Counted from the stretch's first letter, positions 7,642 through 16,165 are shown. The stretch: 64,000 bases of DNA from Mucilaginibacter gotjawali (GCF_002355435.1 NZ_AP017313.1:2232001-2296000); one strand, 5' to 3'. Program-made: numbers and translations. The notes: generated from the letters alone by a model not told the origin.

Positions 7642-8826
7642 ATGGCAATTATCCTTTTTGACGATAACGCACACTACACACTACGGCCCTTAACATTTAC
7701 CCGCCCGGTGGCCGATCTGCGTATCGGTATTTTAACCATTGCCGAAAAGTGGGCCAAATATTTAAACAGCGGTTTTTCATGGCATACCCAGCCCTGGCTG
7801 CAAGGTAAATTCCCGGTAAAAATTGAAGCAGAAAACATTTTTATCAATGGTGCCGTTTGCCCGGATGAAGATCTTGCTGAAGCTATAACCCAATTACAGT
7901 ATGGTGAAGTATTGAAATACGGGGATCAGTTGATCGCTATTAAGTTAAACGAGGATTTTGCTGCAGGTTTTGAAGCTGATGCCGCAGCTGGCACCGTGGT
8001 TAACCTGAAACATACCCCTGTTATTATTAAATACCCCGAAGATATTTTCAGAAACAATGATACCGAGCTGCGTAAAGATTTTAAACTGCTCACCAAAGGG
8101 CGCAGCAGTGCCAAAATAAGTTCAACCAATACCATTATCGGGAATGATTTTTTTGCCGAAGAAGGCGCTATTGCTGATTGTTCTACCTTTAATACAACCA
8201 ACGGGCCCATATACCTTGCTGCAAACACCGAGGTTTGGGAAGGCACGCATATCCGCGGGGCCTTTGCCATTTGCGAACATTCGCAGGTAAAAATGGGAAC
8301 AAAGATTTACGGGGCCACTACTGTTGGGCCCTATTGCAGGGTTGGCGGCGAAATAAATAATGCCGTCATCTGGGGGTACTCCTCCAAAGGGCATGAAGGT
8401 TACCTGGGTAATGCGGTGGTTGGCGAATGGTGTAATATCGGCGCCGACTCCAACAACTCCAACCTTAAAAATAATTACGAGGAAGTGAAGCTGTGGGATT
8501 ACACCAGTCAGCGTTTCCGCAAGACCGGTTTACAATTTTGCGGGCTGATCCTGGCCGATCATTCGAAATGTGCTATCAATACCATGTTTAATACAGGCAC
8601 GGTAGTAGGGGTGAGCGCCAATATTTTCGGCGCTGGTTTCCCAAGAAATTTTGTGCCTGATTTTTCCTGGGGCGGTTCAGGCGGTTACGAGGTTTATTCA
8701 ATAAAAAAAATGTTCGGAACCGCTGAAAAGGTTTTCGCCCGCCGCGATCACCGTGATTTTGATGAGCATGAAAAGGAAATATTAAAGAAGGTATTTGAAT
8801 TGACAGAGGAACACCGCAGGTTTTGA
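7642..8826 (+). CDS. GlmU-like sugar nucleotidyltransferase family protein
   Basis: 394 residues from the ATG at 7642; a TTG start at 7612 would lie inside the upstream terminator and is rejected. The N-terminus MAIILFDDNAHYTLRPLTFT and RPVADLRIGI mark the Bacteroidota GlmU-family proteins with a nucleotidyltransferase-like domain. The C-terminal half is a left-handed beta-helix with hexapeptide-like turns (IYGATTVGPYCRVGGEINNA). These are often called glucose-1-phosphate thymidylyltransferase, but the classical GxGxRxxP pyrophosphorylase loop is not evident, so activity is uncertain. Followed by tpiA on the same strand. Confidence 0.85.
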   Translation: MAIILFDDNAHYTLRPLTFTRPVADLRIGILTIAEKWAKYLNSGFSWHTQPWLQGKFPVKIEAENIFINGAVCPDEDLAEAITQLQYGEVLKYGDQLIAIKLNEDFAAGFEADAAAGTVVNLKHTPVIIKYPEDIFRNNDTELRKDFKLLTKGRSSAKISSTNTIIGNDFFAEEGAIADCSTFNTTNGPIYLAANTEVWEGTHIRGAFAICEHSQVKMGTKIYGATTVGPYCRVGGEINNAVIWGYSSKGHEGYLGNAVVGEWCNIGADSNNSNLKNNYEEVKLWDYTSQRFRKTGLQFCGLILADHSKCAINTMFNTGTVVGVSANIFGAGFPRNFVPDFSWGGSGGYEVYSIKKMFGTAEKVFARRDHRDFDEHEKEILKKVFELTEEHRRF

Positions 8827-8833
8827 GACCCAG

Positions 8834-8971
8834 GTAGGGGCGCAAAAATTTGCGCCCTCGTTTGCGCAATCAATTTGCGCCCTCGTTTGCGCAATCAATT
8901 GCGCCTGCGTCGTAAATTAATATTGAATTAAAGAACACAATACAAGCGGGCGCAAAATATTGCGCTCCTAC
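8834..8971. repeat. GGGCGCAA-type intergenic repeat with two tandem 25-bp units
   Basis: Tandem 25-bp copies at 8849-8873 and 8874-8898 (core TTTGCGCCCTCGTTTGCGCA). The outer ends GTAGGGGCGCAA (8834-8845) and TTGCGCTCCTAC (8960-8971) are inverted with one mismatch. It fills the gap between the GlmU-like gene and tpiA. Confidence 0.85.
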
Positions 8972-8999
8972 AGATAAAAACAAACAACCAAACATTAAC

Positions 9000-9764
9000 A
9001 TGAGAAAAAAAATTGTTGCCGGAAACTGGAAAATGAACCTGGATTATAACGAAGGTTTAAGCTTATTTTCAGAAGTGATCAATATGGTAAAGGATGAAAT
9101 TACAGGAAATCAGCAGGCGGTAGTTTGCAGCCCATATATTCATCTGCATAGCCTTGCTCAACTGGCAAAAGGTTATACTAAAGTTTCGGTGGGCGCTCAA
9201 AATGCTCACCAGGCAGAGTCAGGCGCCTATACCGGTGAGATCTCAGCAAAAATGATCAAATCTGTTGGCGCTGAATATGTGATCCTGGGTCACTCGGAAC
9301 GTCGCCAGTATTTTGGCGAAGACAATGCTTTGTTAGCTAAGAAAACTGATACCGCTTTAAAAAATGGATTGAAACCAATTTTCTGCATCGGCGAAACCTT
9401 ACAGGAGCGCGAAGCCAACCAGCATTTAGATATCATCAAAAGCCAGCTGGTTGAGGGTGTTTTCCATCTGGATGAAGCACAATTTGTACAATTAGTTATC
9501 GCTTATGAGCCTGTTTGGGCAATTGGTACAGGGGTAACAGCATCATCAGGCCAGGCACAGGAGATCCATGCCTTTATCCGTAAAGAGATCGCTGCAAAAT
9601 ACGGTCAGGCTGTTGCTGAAAACACCACCATTTTATACGGTGGCAGCTGTAACCCCAAAAATGCCCCTGAATTATTTGCCTGTGCCGATATTGATGGTGG
9701 ATTGATAGGCGGCGCTTCGCTAAAATCACGCGACTTTGTTGATATCGTGAAGGTTTTTAATTGA
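9000..9764 (+). CDS. tpiA: Triosephosphate isomerase
   Basis: 254 residues. Start motif NWKMN with the substrate Lys, catalytic His in GHSERR, catalytic Glu in AYEPVWAIGTG, phosphate-binding YGGSC and GGLIGGASL. It interconverts dihydroxyacetone phosphate and glyceraldehyde 3-phosphate in glycolysis and gluconeogenesis in the cytoplasm. The length is normal. A membrane protein gene starts 15 bp after its stop and is probably co-transcribed. Confidence 0.98.
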   Translation: MRKKIVAGNWKMNLDYNEGLSLFSEVINMVKDEITGNQQAVVCSPYIHLHSLAQLAKGYTKVSVGAQNAHQAESGAYTGEISAKMIKSVGAEYVILGHSERRQYFGEDNALLAKKTDTALKNGLKPIFCIGETLQEREANQHLDIIKSQLVEGVFHLDEAQFVQLVIAYEPVWAIGTGVTASSGQAQEIHAFIRKEIAAKYGQAVAENTTILYGGSCNPKNAPELFACADIDGGLIGGASLKSRDFVDIVKVFN

Positions 9765-9779
9765 ATTTCAATTTAAGGG

Positions 9780-10298
9780 ATGGCCATTCAGCGAACAAAA
9801 CAAAGTTTTGGTAAACGGGTAGCAAAAATATTTTTACCTGTTTTAATTGCGCTGAATGTACCATTGCTTTGTATCCAGGTTGATTCACTGCTAAATCCTA
9901 TTGATCTGTCAGAAGCAGGTAAATGGGCAATGGCTGGCTCCCAGGCTTTTGATTATTACATTGTGCCTGCCGTGCTGCTGGTGCTTGTTATAGTGCAGTG
10001 GTTAATCCTTGTGCCGGTGTGGAACAGGTGGCTGTTTAAATTTCGGCGGGTGCTGTTATCCTCATTGTTTACCGGTATCCTTATTTCGGTGCTCATTGCC
10101 GCATTGCTTGGGTATTGTACCTGGTCAAACCAACTGGGGCCAAGCATCAATCAATCTAATACAACTGAATTAATTAATTTGATTTTTTTGATGAGCAGCT
10201 TTATTGTGGCTTATTGTATTTTAAATATTATTACGCTCTATTTTTTAGACAGATCATACATCAGGCATTTAAAATCTCAAAAAATCCAGGCAATTTAA
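9780..10298 (+). CDS. Hypothetical four-helix membrane protein, paralogue of the next gene
   Basis: 172 residues with about four hydrophobic helices and a basic C-terminus. Not a family I recognise. It shares clear segments with the next protein: QWLILVPVWNRWL against QLLIIVPIWNKVL, and a last helix that ends NIITLYFLD against NFITLIVIE. The two are tandem paralogues lying between tpiA and prmA. Their position suggests the operon tpiA - membrane pair - prmA, but no function follows from that. Confidence 0.8.
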   Translation: MAIQRTKQSFGKRVAKIFLPVLIALNVPLLCIQVDSLLNPIDLSEAGKWAMAGSQAFDYYIVPAVLLVLVIVQWLILVPVWNRWLFKFRRVLLSSLFTGILISVLIAALLGYCTWSNQLGPSINQSNTTELINLIFLMSSFIVAYCILNIITLYFLDRSYIRHLKSQKIQAI

Positions 10299-10359
10299 TG
10301 TTAGCGCTTTTACTTTTTACTGATTCATCTGTCAAAAAAAATCACGTTAGCTACATAAA

Positions 10360-10782
10360 ATGAAGAAGCTGTTAAAAGTTCTGTTGCCGCCCTTTATAGG
10401 GTTCTGCCTTTATTTTATCGCTATAAGGTATAGTTCTCATTACTTCGACCTGACGATTGGCCAGATAGGTACCGGGAGCCTGCAAGGCTTTATGGCCTAT
10501 TACAGGTATGCGCTCCCTTTATTGTTCATCGTTGCTGTTTTAACACAGCTGTTAATAATTGTACCCATTTGGAACAAGGTATTGCTTAAGCCGGCCTCTG
10601 CCAGGTTTTGGGCGATATTTTCCTTTGTTTTTGTTTGTTTAATCATGGCTGCCGCGCTTAGCTATCCAATTTGGGATAAGGTAACCGGTGTCCATCATTT
10701 ATTAAAGATTTTTTTATTTATGTCGGCTGTTCAGCTGGTTTATTGGACCATCAATTTTATTACGCTGATCGTCATTGAATAA
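10360..10782 (+). CDS. Hypothetical membrane protein, paralogue of the previous gene
   Basis: 140 residues with about four hydrophobic helices, shorter at both ends than its neighbour. Shared core: (Q)LLIIVPIWNKVL and the final NFITLIVIE helix. Divergence is high, so the duplication is old. prmA follows after 23 bp. Function unknown. Confidence 0.8.
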   Translation: MKKLLKVLLPPFIGFCLYFIAIRYSSHYFDLTIGQIGTGSLQGFMAYYRYALPLLFIVAVLTQLLIIVPIWNKVLLKPASARFWAIFSFVFVCLIMAAALSYPIWDKVTGVHHLLKIFLFMSAVQLVYWTINFITLIVIE

Positions 10783-10805
10783 AAACTTTGCTAAATCCCA
10801 ACCCT

Positions 10806-11642
10806 ATGAATTACTACGAATTACTGTTTACCACCATTCCTGCCGAAGAGTACCAGCAGGACCTGCTCATTAATGCTTTGGGCGAGATAGGGTTTGATAC
10901 TTTTGAGGAAGTTGACTTCGGGTTTAAAGCCTATATCCCGACTGATGATTTTGACCAGGAAAAACTGGACAAACAACTGGCGATGTATAAAGACATGTTC
11001 TCCTTTAGTTATGAAATAACGCTCATTCCGGAAAAAAACTGGAATGAAGTATGGGAAAGCAACTTTGAACCGATAACTATCGGGGATAAGATTTTTGTGA
11101 GGGCGACATTTCACCAGCCGCGGCCCGAATTTCCTTATGAAATTGTGATTGATCCAAAGATGGCATTTGGTACCGGGCACCATCAAACCACGTCCATGAT
11201 GCTGGAATGGATCCTTGAAACAGACTTTGCCGGTAAAAAAGTACTGGACATGGGGTGCGGCACCGGGATTTTAGCCATTATGGCGGCTAAACTTGGCGCG
11301 GGGAAAATTACAGCAATTGATTATGACCCGGTATGCTATGACAGCACCGTCGAAAACACAAAATTTAATGGGCTGAATAATATCATAGCGCTTTGCGGAT
11401 CGAAAGAAGTAATCCCTGATGAACAATTCGATATCGTCCTCGCCAATATCAACCGCAATATTTTGCTCGACCAGATGGAGCGGTATGCTGAGGTTTTAAA
11501 AGAAGGTGGCGAGATATATTTCAGCGGGTTTTATGAAACGCCCGATCTTGATATCATTAAAGCCGAAGCCGGTAAACACGGGCTAAAATACATCAATCAT
11601 AAAACCAATAAAGATTGGGTGGCAGCAAAGTTTGTGAACTAA
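10806..11642 (+). CDS. prmA: Ribosomal protein L11 methyltransferase
   Basis: 278 residues from the ATG at 10806 (MNYYELLFTTIP); a TTG start at 10788 adds only six unlikely residues. Class I SAM methyltransferase: motif I VLDMGCGTGILAIMAAKLGA, preceded by DPKMAFGTGHHQTT that is diagnostic for PrmA, and ANINRNIL as the catalytic-site motif IV. It trimethylates ribosomal protein L11. The N-terminal L11-recognition domain (residues 1-60) is present. The length matches Bacteroidota PrmA. Confidence 0.96.
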   Translation: MNYYELLFTTIPAEEYQQDLLINALGEIGFDTFEEVDFGFKAYIPTDDFDQEKLDKQLAMYKDMFSFSYEITLIPEKNWNEVWESNFEPITIGDKIFVRATFHQPRPEFPYEIVIDPKMAFGTGHHQTTSMMLEWILETDFAGKKVLDMGCGTGILAIMAAKLGAGKITAIDYDPVCYDSTVENTKFNGLNNIIALCGSKEVIPDEQFDIVLANINRNILLDQMERYAEVLKEGGEIYFSGFYETPDLDIIKAEAGKHGLKYINHKTNKDWVAAKFVN

Positions 11643-11709
11643 TAATGAAAGGGCCTGGTTTAAAAGAACGAAAGTAAAAGGAATGTGATATCCTGCCATA
11701 GTGATCTTA

Positions 11710-11786
11710 GCGAATCCTTTGTGCCCCTTGTGGTTGATTTTACCGCAAAGAGCACAAAGAAAGCACTTAGGAGTGCACAAAGAACC
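11710..11786. repeat. CACAAAG-word intergenic repeat
   Basis: CTTTGTGCCCCTTGTGG (about 11718-11734) faces CGCAAAGAGCACAAAG (about 11744-11759) and a further GTGCACAAAG. The same word family occurs at 24295-24334. It lies between the convergent prmA and NAD(P)-binding genes. Confidence 0.7.
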
Positions 11787-11860
11787 AATGCTTCGATGAT
11801 AACCAGTTCCGATTAGTGCAATGTTATCTGCAAAACAGGGGCTTTAAGCAACCAAATTGT

Positions 11861-12502
11861 TTAATACCCCAGGGTAAAACGTTTTTTGATGTAGTGATTA
11901 TTTTCAATCTCATCAACAATGGCTATGGCCATATCTTCAACAGAGATTTCGCATTTTCCCTTGGTATCAAAAACCGGTTCGTCGGTTCCCAGGCGAAATT
12001 TACCGGTACGTTCGCCGGGGTGCAGGTTAATTGCGGGGCTTAAAAAAGTCCAGTCTAAATCATTTTCGTTATACAAAATATTTAAAAAGTCGCGGGCGGC
12101 TGTAGCGCCTGCTTTGTATTCGGCCGGAAATTGAGGCCCGTCTACCAATTGTGCGCCATTAATCCTGAGGCTGCCTGCACCACCGACAACCAACAAGCGT
12201 TTTATACCTGCTTTTTTTACGGCTTCGCGGATTGATTCAGAACCTTTTATAAAGTCGCTGTAGATTTCAGGATTGGTCCACCCCGGGTTGTAAGCGCTGA
12301 TCACCGCATCGTTGCCTTTAATCAGTTCGGCTAATTGCCCGGTGTTAAATATATCAGCTGCTACGGTGGTTAAATTTTCACTTTTTGCAGCAATCTTATC
12401 CGGGTTGCGCACAATTGTGGTCACCTGGTGTCCGCGGTTTAATAATTCCCCTAAAACCGGGGTTCCTACAAAGCCTGATGCGCCTATTAATACTACTTTC
12501 AT
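11861..12502 (-). CDS. NAD(P)-binding atypical SDR oxidoreductase (YwnB/NmrA-like)
   Basis: 213 residues with the N-terminal dinucleotide-binding motif GASGFVGTPVL. The family holds NAD(P)H-binding reductases or redox sensors. The gene lies directly after an Rrf2 regulator on the same strand, the same pairing as ywnA-ywnB of Bacillus subtilis. The 52-bp gap carries a dyad (12519-12537) matching the one before the regulator, so it is probably controlled by it. Substrate is unknown. Confidence 0.85.
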   Translation of the reverse strand: MKVVLIGASGFVGTPVLGELLNRGHQVTTIVRNPDKIAAKSENLTTVAADIFNTGQLAELIKGNDAVISAYNPGWTNPEIYSDFIKGSESIREAVKKAGIKRLLVVGGAGSLRINGAQLVDGPQFPAEYKAGATAARDFLNILYNENDLDWTFLSPAINLHPGERTGKFRLGTDEPVFDTKGKCEISVEDMAIAIVDEIENNHYIKKRFTLGY

Positions 12503-12518
12503 GTTGGTTTTTTTTAAT

Positions 12519-12537
12519 TGTAATTAAATATGTTACA
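12519..12537 (-). promoter_or_regulatory. Putative Rrf2-family operator 2
   Basis: TGTAAT (12519-12524), 7 nt, GTTACA (12532-12537). Same half-site and spacing as the dyad at 12964-12982, differing by one base in the right half. It lies 17 bp before the start of the NAD(P)-binding gene. Confidence 0.6.
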
Positions 12538-12554
12538 GTTTTATTTAAATTTTT

Positions 12555-12962
12555 TTAGTCAAATTGACCGGTAAACTCAGCAAGGGTTTTAGTCACCAGC
12601 TTTTCGGTCAGGGTGTCTTCAACTTCTTTATACAAAGTATCCAGGTGTTGGTTTATTTGCCTGCCAACCGGGCAGGCGGGGTTGGGCAAATTTTTGGCCT
12701 GCCCTAAAATGGATTGCTGTTTAACGGATTGGTAAATATCCGAAAGCCTGATCGACGTCGCATCTTTGCCAAGCGTATAGCCGCCTGTAGCTCCTTCTTT
12801 GCTTGAAATCAAACCATTGTTTCGCAAATTGCTCAGTTCCTTCCTCACCAAAGCGGCATTTGCATTGATACTGGAAGCAATAAATTCGGAGGACAGCAAT
12901 TCACCTTCCGCTTTGGTAAGTAAGGTCATGATGTGAATTGCTATGGAAAATCTTCCGTTCAT
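12555..12962 (-). CDS. Rrf2 family transcriptional regulator
   Basis: 135 residues. N-terminal winged helix (MNGRFSIAIHIMTLLTKA, recognition helix around residues 30-50, wing GATGGYTLGKD). Only one cysteine (CPVG) lies in the sensor region, so it cannot hold a three-Cys Fe-S cluster as IscR or NsrR do; a thiol-based or other signal is more likely, as in YwnA. Probable autorepressor: a perfect dyad sits between its -7 element and its start codon. Target genes beyond its neighbour are unknown. Confidence 0.92.
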   Translation of the reverse strand: MNGRFSIAIHIMTLLTKAEGELLSSEFIASSINANAALVRKELSNLRNNGLISSKEGATGGYTLGKDATSIRLSDIYQSVKQQSILGQAKNLPNPACPVGRQINQHLDTLYKEVEDTLTEKLVTKTLAEFTGQFD

Positions 12963-12963
12963 T

Positions 12964-12982
12964 TGTAATAAAAAAAATTACA
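12964..12982 (-). promoter_or_regulatory. Putative Rrf2-family operator 1
   Basis: Perfect dyad TGTAAT - 7 nt - ATTACA, 19 bp long. It begins 1 nt before the regulator ATG and lies just downstream of the -7 element at 12986-12993, so a bound repressor would cover the transcription start. Confidence 0.7.
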
Positions 12983-13538
12983 GATCAAATGTAGTGTTTT
13001 TGCCTGTCTAAATCGATTTTTTTAATGATTTGTTTAATTTATTACCGGATGATGATATAACTCGGGCGCAATTCATTTATCAAAAGGCCAATGCCACCGG
13101 GTAGTGAATTTAACCAGGTAGAAAAATATTAAAGTTTGTCGATGATTAATTTCCATCCCATTTTATGAGTATACTGGATATTATTTGTACAAATATAAAC
13201 TGTAATATGCTGGGCGCACAGCCGGATCAATTCAGGGCCATTATAAATCCAGGCACGTTATTGGCCAAACTATGTTTTGGAAAATACGGATTTGAACATA
13301 ATTTTAGTTGGAAGCGCCTGATCGCAGGTAAAGTGCCGTGCCTTTCAAAAGAATAAGGATTTTTGGGTATCCTGGTGTTGTATTATAATACAAATATAGC
13401 TTAGTTAATTGCCTGTTAATAAAAAGATTGAGTGATTATAAAAAAATATTATTCAAAATAGTTGATAATTAGGTATATATTAAATATAATTGTAACTTTA
13501 TTAACCTATGGGAAACCTATACCCTTAGTTAGACAGAC
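12983..13538. other. Intergenic region between the divergent Rrf2 and XRE genes
   Basis: About 550 bp, strongly AT-rich toward 13380-13520. It contains the Rrf2 promoter at its left end. A 63-codon frame at 13165-13356 has no recognisable product and no promoter; I do not call it a gene. Nothing else is seen. Confidence 0.5.
12986..12993 (-). promoter_or_regulatory. -7 element of the Rrf2 gene
   Basis: TACATTTG on the minus strand, an exact TAnnTTTG match, 23 nt before the start codon and immediately upstream of operator 1. Confidence 0.65.
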
Positions 13539-13880
13539 ATGAAGACACTAGGAAAAAAAATTCGGTTATTACGTCATCAAAAGGGATGGAGCCAGGAAGA
13601 TGTGGCAAAGCGGTTAGATATATCTATTCCGGCCTTTTCAAAAATTGAAACAGGTATTACTGACATCAATTTATCGCGGCTTGAACAGATCTCCGCTTTG
13701 TTTGAAATGTCGGTAGTGCAATTGCTTACCTTTAGCGATGCTGAACAGGACCAGAAAGTTATTAATGAACTGGAGGTGATTAACAAAAAGTTAATGGACC
13801 GCGAAACGGAAGTGATTGACCTGCAAAAGAAAGTTATTGAACTTTTTGAAGAATTGCGCCACAACCGTATTATTGCTTAA
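13539..13880 (+). CDS. XRE family helix-turn-helix protein with coiled-coil tail
   Basis: 113 residues. Residues 5-60 form a Cro/CI-type HTH (LGKKIRLLRHQKGWSQEDVA, recognition helix in SIPAFSKIETG). Residues 70-110 are heptad-rich (INELEVINKKLMDRETEVIDL) and should form a dimerising coiled coil. This layout is common in Bacteroidota. No toxin or phage gene is near. It converges with the acetyltransferase-like gene, 18 bp apart. Target unknown. Confidence 0.9.
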   Translation: MKTLGKKIRLLRHQKGWSQEDVAKRLDISIPAFSKIETGITDINLSRLEQISALFEMSVVQLLTFSDAEQDQKVINELEVINKKLMDRETEVIDLQKKVIELFEELRHNRIIA

Positions 13881-13898
13881 TACAGCTTTTTGCCGCTA

Positions 13899-15017
13899 TT
13901 AAAAAATGCAGCGCATGGTTAAATGTTTTTTCCCGAAAGCAACTCCCATGGCTGCGTGCATAGCCAGCATTTTGTCATTAAAGTCGCCCACCCATGATAA
14001 TTCCAGTTCTGTGTATTTTTTCAATGGCAAAACGTAATCGCCCAGGGTTATAAATAACGCCGATTCGATACCGTGATTCTGGAATTTTTGTTTTGTGCCC
14101 ATTACTATGGCCCTCATCCTGGTAACAGCGGTATATTTCATATACAAAAACTTAAGTTTCCCCAACAAATTCAGCTTTCCTTTTAAAGGTTTCAGCATTT
14201 GATTGGCATCCGGTAAAATGATCAGGAAAGACGCCGGCTCACCGTTTACATAGGCAAACCAGATCAAATTTTCGTCCATCAATGGCTTCATTTTCTTGAA
14301 GCTTTCGAGTATGGTGGCGTAGGTTATCGGTACAAAGTTTTCAAAATCCCGCCAGGCATCGTTGTAAATTTCCATAAAATCGGCCGCAAATTTGTCAATC
14401 TCTTTTGCTACCAGGTGTTTAAACTCATAGCCAGGCTTTTTTGTCACCCATTTAGCTATTTTATAAAAGCGCTCCGGAAATGGTTTATATACCTCCAGGT
14501 GATTAGTGATCTGGGTATAAAGAATTGTAAAGCCGTAGTTTTCAAAAAACGCCCGGTAATAAGGCGGATTATAATTCATGCCATAGGAGGGATGGGTGAA
14601 TCCCTCCACCAGCAGGCCCCAAAAAGTATCGTTTTCGCCGAAGTTTATAGGGCCATCCATGGCCTGCATGCCATTTTGGGCAAGCCAATTTTTTGCGGTA
14701 TCAAACAACAGGAAAGCAGCAGCTTCATCATTTATACATTCAAAAAAACCAATGCCACCGGTAGGCTGTTCGTAGTTGTAAGCTTTTTTATGATTGATGA
14801 ATGCGCCAATACGACCGATCAGTTTTCCATTTTCATCTGAAAGGATCCAGCGGATGGATTTCCCGTTTTTGTGAAAATTATTTTTCTCCGGGTCGAACAC
14901 TGCTTCGATATCATTGTCAAGCGGACAAACCCACACTTTGTCATTTTTGTAAATAACGCGTGCTACATCTAAAAAGGCCTTTTTGGTTGATTTATTGTTT
15001 ACTTCGCTTATGGTCAT
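13899..15017 (-). CDS. GNAT-like acyltransferase family protein
   Basis: 372 residues from the ATG at 15017, which has a GGGGAG ribosome-binding-like sequence just before it. The frame extends to an ATG at 15068, but that ATG lies in the loop of the terminator of the upstream gene (15047-15082), so the extension is translated terminator. The protein resembles the large Bacteroidota GNAT-like proteins (IRWILSDENGKLIGRIGAF as beta strands of the fold, NYNPPYYRAFFENYGF typical of the second half). Substrate unknown; some relatives act in lipid or cell-envelope metabolism. Confidence 0.75.
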   Translation of the reverse strand: MTISEVNNKSTKKAFLDVARVIYKNDKVWVCPLDNDIEAVFDPEKNNFHKNGKSIRWILSDENGKLIGRIGAFINHKKAYNYEQPTGGIGFFECINDEAAAFLLFDTAKNWLAQNGMQAMDGPINFGENDTFWGLLVEGFTHPSYGMNYNPPYYRAFFENYGFTILYTQITNHLEVYKPFPERFYKIAKWVTKKPGYEFKHLVAKEIDKFAADFMEIYNDAWRDFENFVPITYATILESFKKMKPLMDENLIWFAYVNGEPASFLIILPDANQMLKPLKGKLNLLGKLKFLYMKYTAVTRMRAIVMGTKQKFQNHGIESALFITLGDYVLPLKKYTELELSWVGDFNDKMLAMHAAMGVAFGKKHLTMRCIF

Positions 15018-15046
15018 CTGCTCCCCGGGGAATGTTTTTGATAGAT

Positions 15047-15082
15047 AAAAAAAAGCATCCAGAGGCATAATCTGAATGCTTT
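15047..15082 (-). terminator. Terminator of the small acidic protein gene
   Basis: On the minus strand, left arm 15071-15082 (AAAGCATTCAGA), 7-nt loop, right arm 15052-15063 (TCTGGATGCTTT), then T tract to 15047. Twelve pairs with one wobble. Placed 26 nt after the stop at 15108. Confidence 0.9.
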
Positions 15083-15107
15083 ACATTAGAATGTATGAAT
15101 TAAATAA

Positions 15108-15302
15108 TTAATAGTCGTCGTCGTCGTCAAAATCGTCAAAATTCTCGTACCCCAGATCATCTAAAGGCCCGTCGAAATCATCATCATCATCTTCAATCTT
15201 CTTTTTCGGTTTTTGATCAAGTGTGCTATCATCATCTTCTTCATCCTCGCCCGTGTTTTTAGAATCGACTTTCTTGTTTACAGGTTTTTTTGGAGTTCCC
15301 AT
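15108..15302 (-). CDS. Small highly acidic disordered protein
   Basis: 64 residues. The N-terminal 20 are basic (GTPKKPVNKKVDSKN); the rest is dominated by Asp/Glu with the tail FDDFDDDDDY. Predicted to be disordered, with no signal peptide. The strong terminator right after it supports a real transcript. No family is recognised; similar acidic small proteins are common in Bacteroidota, where they might act as nucleic-acid mimics or chaperone-like partners, but that is speculation. Confidence 0.7.
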   Translation of the reverse strand: MGTPKKPVNKKVDSKNTGEDEEDDDSTLDQKPKKKIEDDDDDFDGPLDDLGYENFDDFDDDDDY

Positions 15303-15462
15303 TGCTATGAATATTTAATAAATTTTTTTCCAATTATAAATAAATGCGCCTGAAATGCAAACAAACTTTTTTTATTTACTTCATCTATTTATTAGTAAAA
15401 ATAATCAAAATCATTTTCAGTAAAAACAAGATTTAAAAAAAAATAAATTAAAACTTTTTTAA

Positions 15463-16023
15463 TTATTCCGACTGATCGCCGATTGATTGGCTGTTATCTG
15501 TAAAATCCTTTATTTGAGGTAGTTCGCTAATGTTGTTGATGCCGAAATAGTCCATGAAAACAGCACTGGTACCGTAAAGGATGGGTTTGCCAAGGGCCTC
15601 AGACTTACCGACAATAGAAATTAGCTCTTTTTCGAGCAACTTTTGGACTGAATAGTCGCAGTTTACGCCGCGGATTTGTTCAACGTCTGTTTTAGTTACA
15701 GGTTGTTTGTAGGCAATAATAGCAAGGGTTTCCAGCGCGGCCTGGGTAAGCTTCTTTTTTGAGCGCTGAGCCTGCAGCAGGCTGATGACCTGGTGGTATT
15801 TTTTCTTGGTTAAAAACTGGTAGCCATTGCTTAGTTTAACCAATTCAATAGCGAAGCTTTCGTCCTGGTATCTTTTGCTGATATTGCCGATGAAGGTGTT
15901 AATTTCATCAATCGTAAAATCCTGTTCAAAGGCCGACTGCAAACAATAGATGATCTCCTCCGTACGGATGCTTTGTTCTGATACAAATATTAACGCTTCA
16001 ATGTATTGTTCTATGTGTTCCAT
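15463..16023 (-). CDS. scpB: Segregation and condensation protein B
   Basis: 186 residues with two winged-helix domains (about 1-85 and 90-165), including the family stretch TQAALETLAIIAYKQPVTK and EQIRGVNCDYSVQKLL. ScpB with ScpA and SMC forms the condensin-like complex that organises and segregates the chromosome. scpA is not adjacent here, unlike in many bacteria. A near -7 element (TACTTTCG) lies upstream. Certain at family level. Confidence 0.96.
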   Translation of the reverse strand: MEHIEQYIEALIFVSEQSIRTEEIIYCLQSAFEQDFTIDEINTFIGNISKRYQDESFAIELVKLSNGYQFLTKKKYHQVISLLQAQRSKKKLTQAALETLAIIAYKQPVTKTDVEQIRGVNCDYSVQKLLEKELISIVGKSEALGKPILYGTSAVFMDYFGINNISELPQIKDFTDNSQSIGDQSE

Positions 16024-16053
16024 TTACTCTGAGGGTCGAAAGTAAAGAAAATT

Positions 16054-16159
16054 GTCTGAACCCGAATTTATAGAATTAAAGAATTAATAGAATTCTCTTA
16101 ATTGAACAATTCAGAAAAATTCTGGCAATTCCGTAAATTCGATCAATTCGAGTTCAGAC
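16054..16159. repeat. GTCTGAAC...GTTCAGAC inverted repeat with AGAATT words
   Basis: Ends GTCTGAAC (16054-16061) and GTTCAGAC (16152-16159) are perfectly inverted; in between GAATT-containing words recur (AGAATTAAAGAATT). The same word family forms the larger inverted repeat at 52933-53029. It lies between mqnC and scpB. Confidence 0.75.
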
Positions 16160-16165
16160 ACTCTT

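Noticed and set aside
8849..8898. Second CRISPR-like repeat
   Set aside because: Two tandem 25-bp units without spacer.
13165..13356. 63-codon frame on the plus strand
   Set aside because: No family or promoter; composition like intergenic DNA. Kept only as a remark in the region entry.
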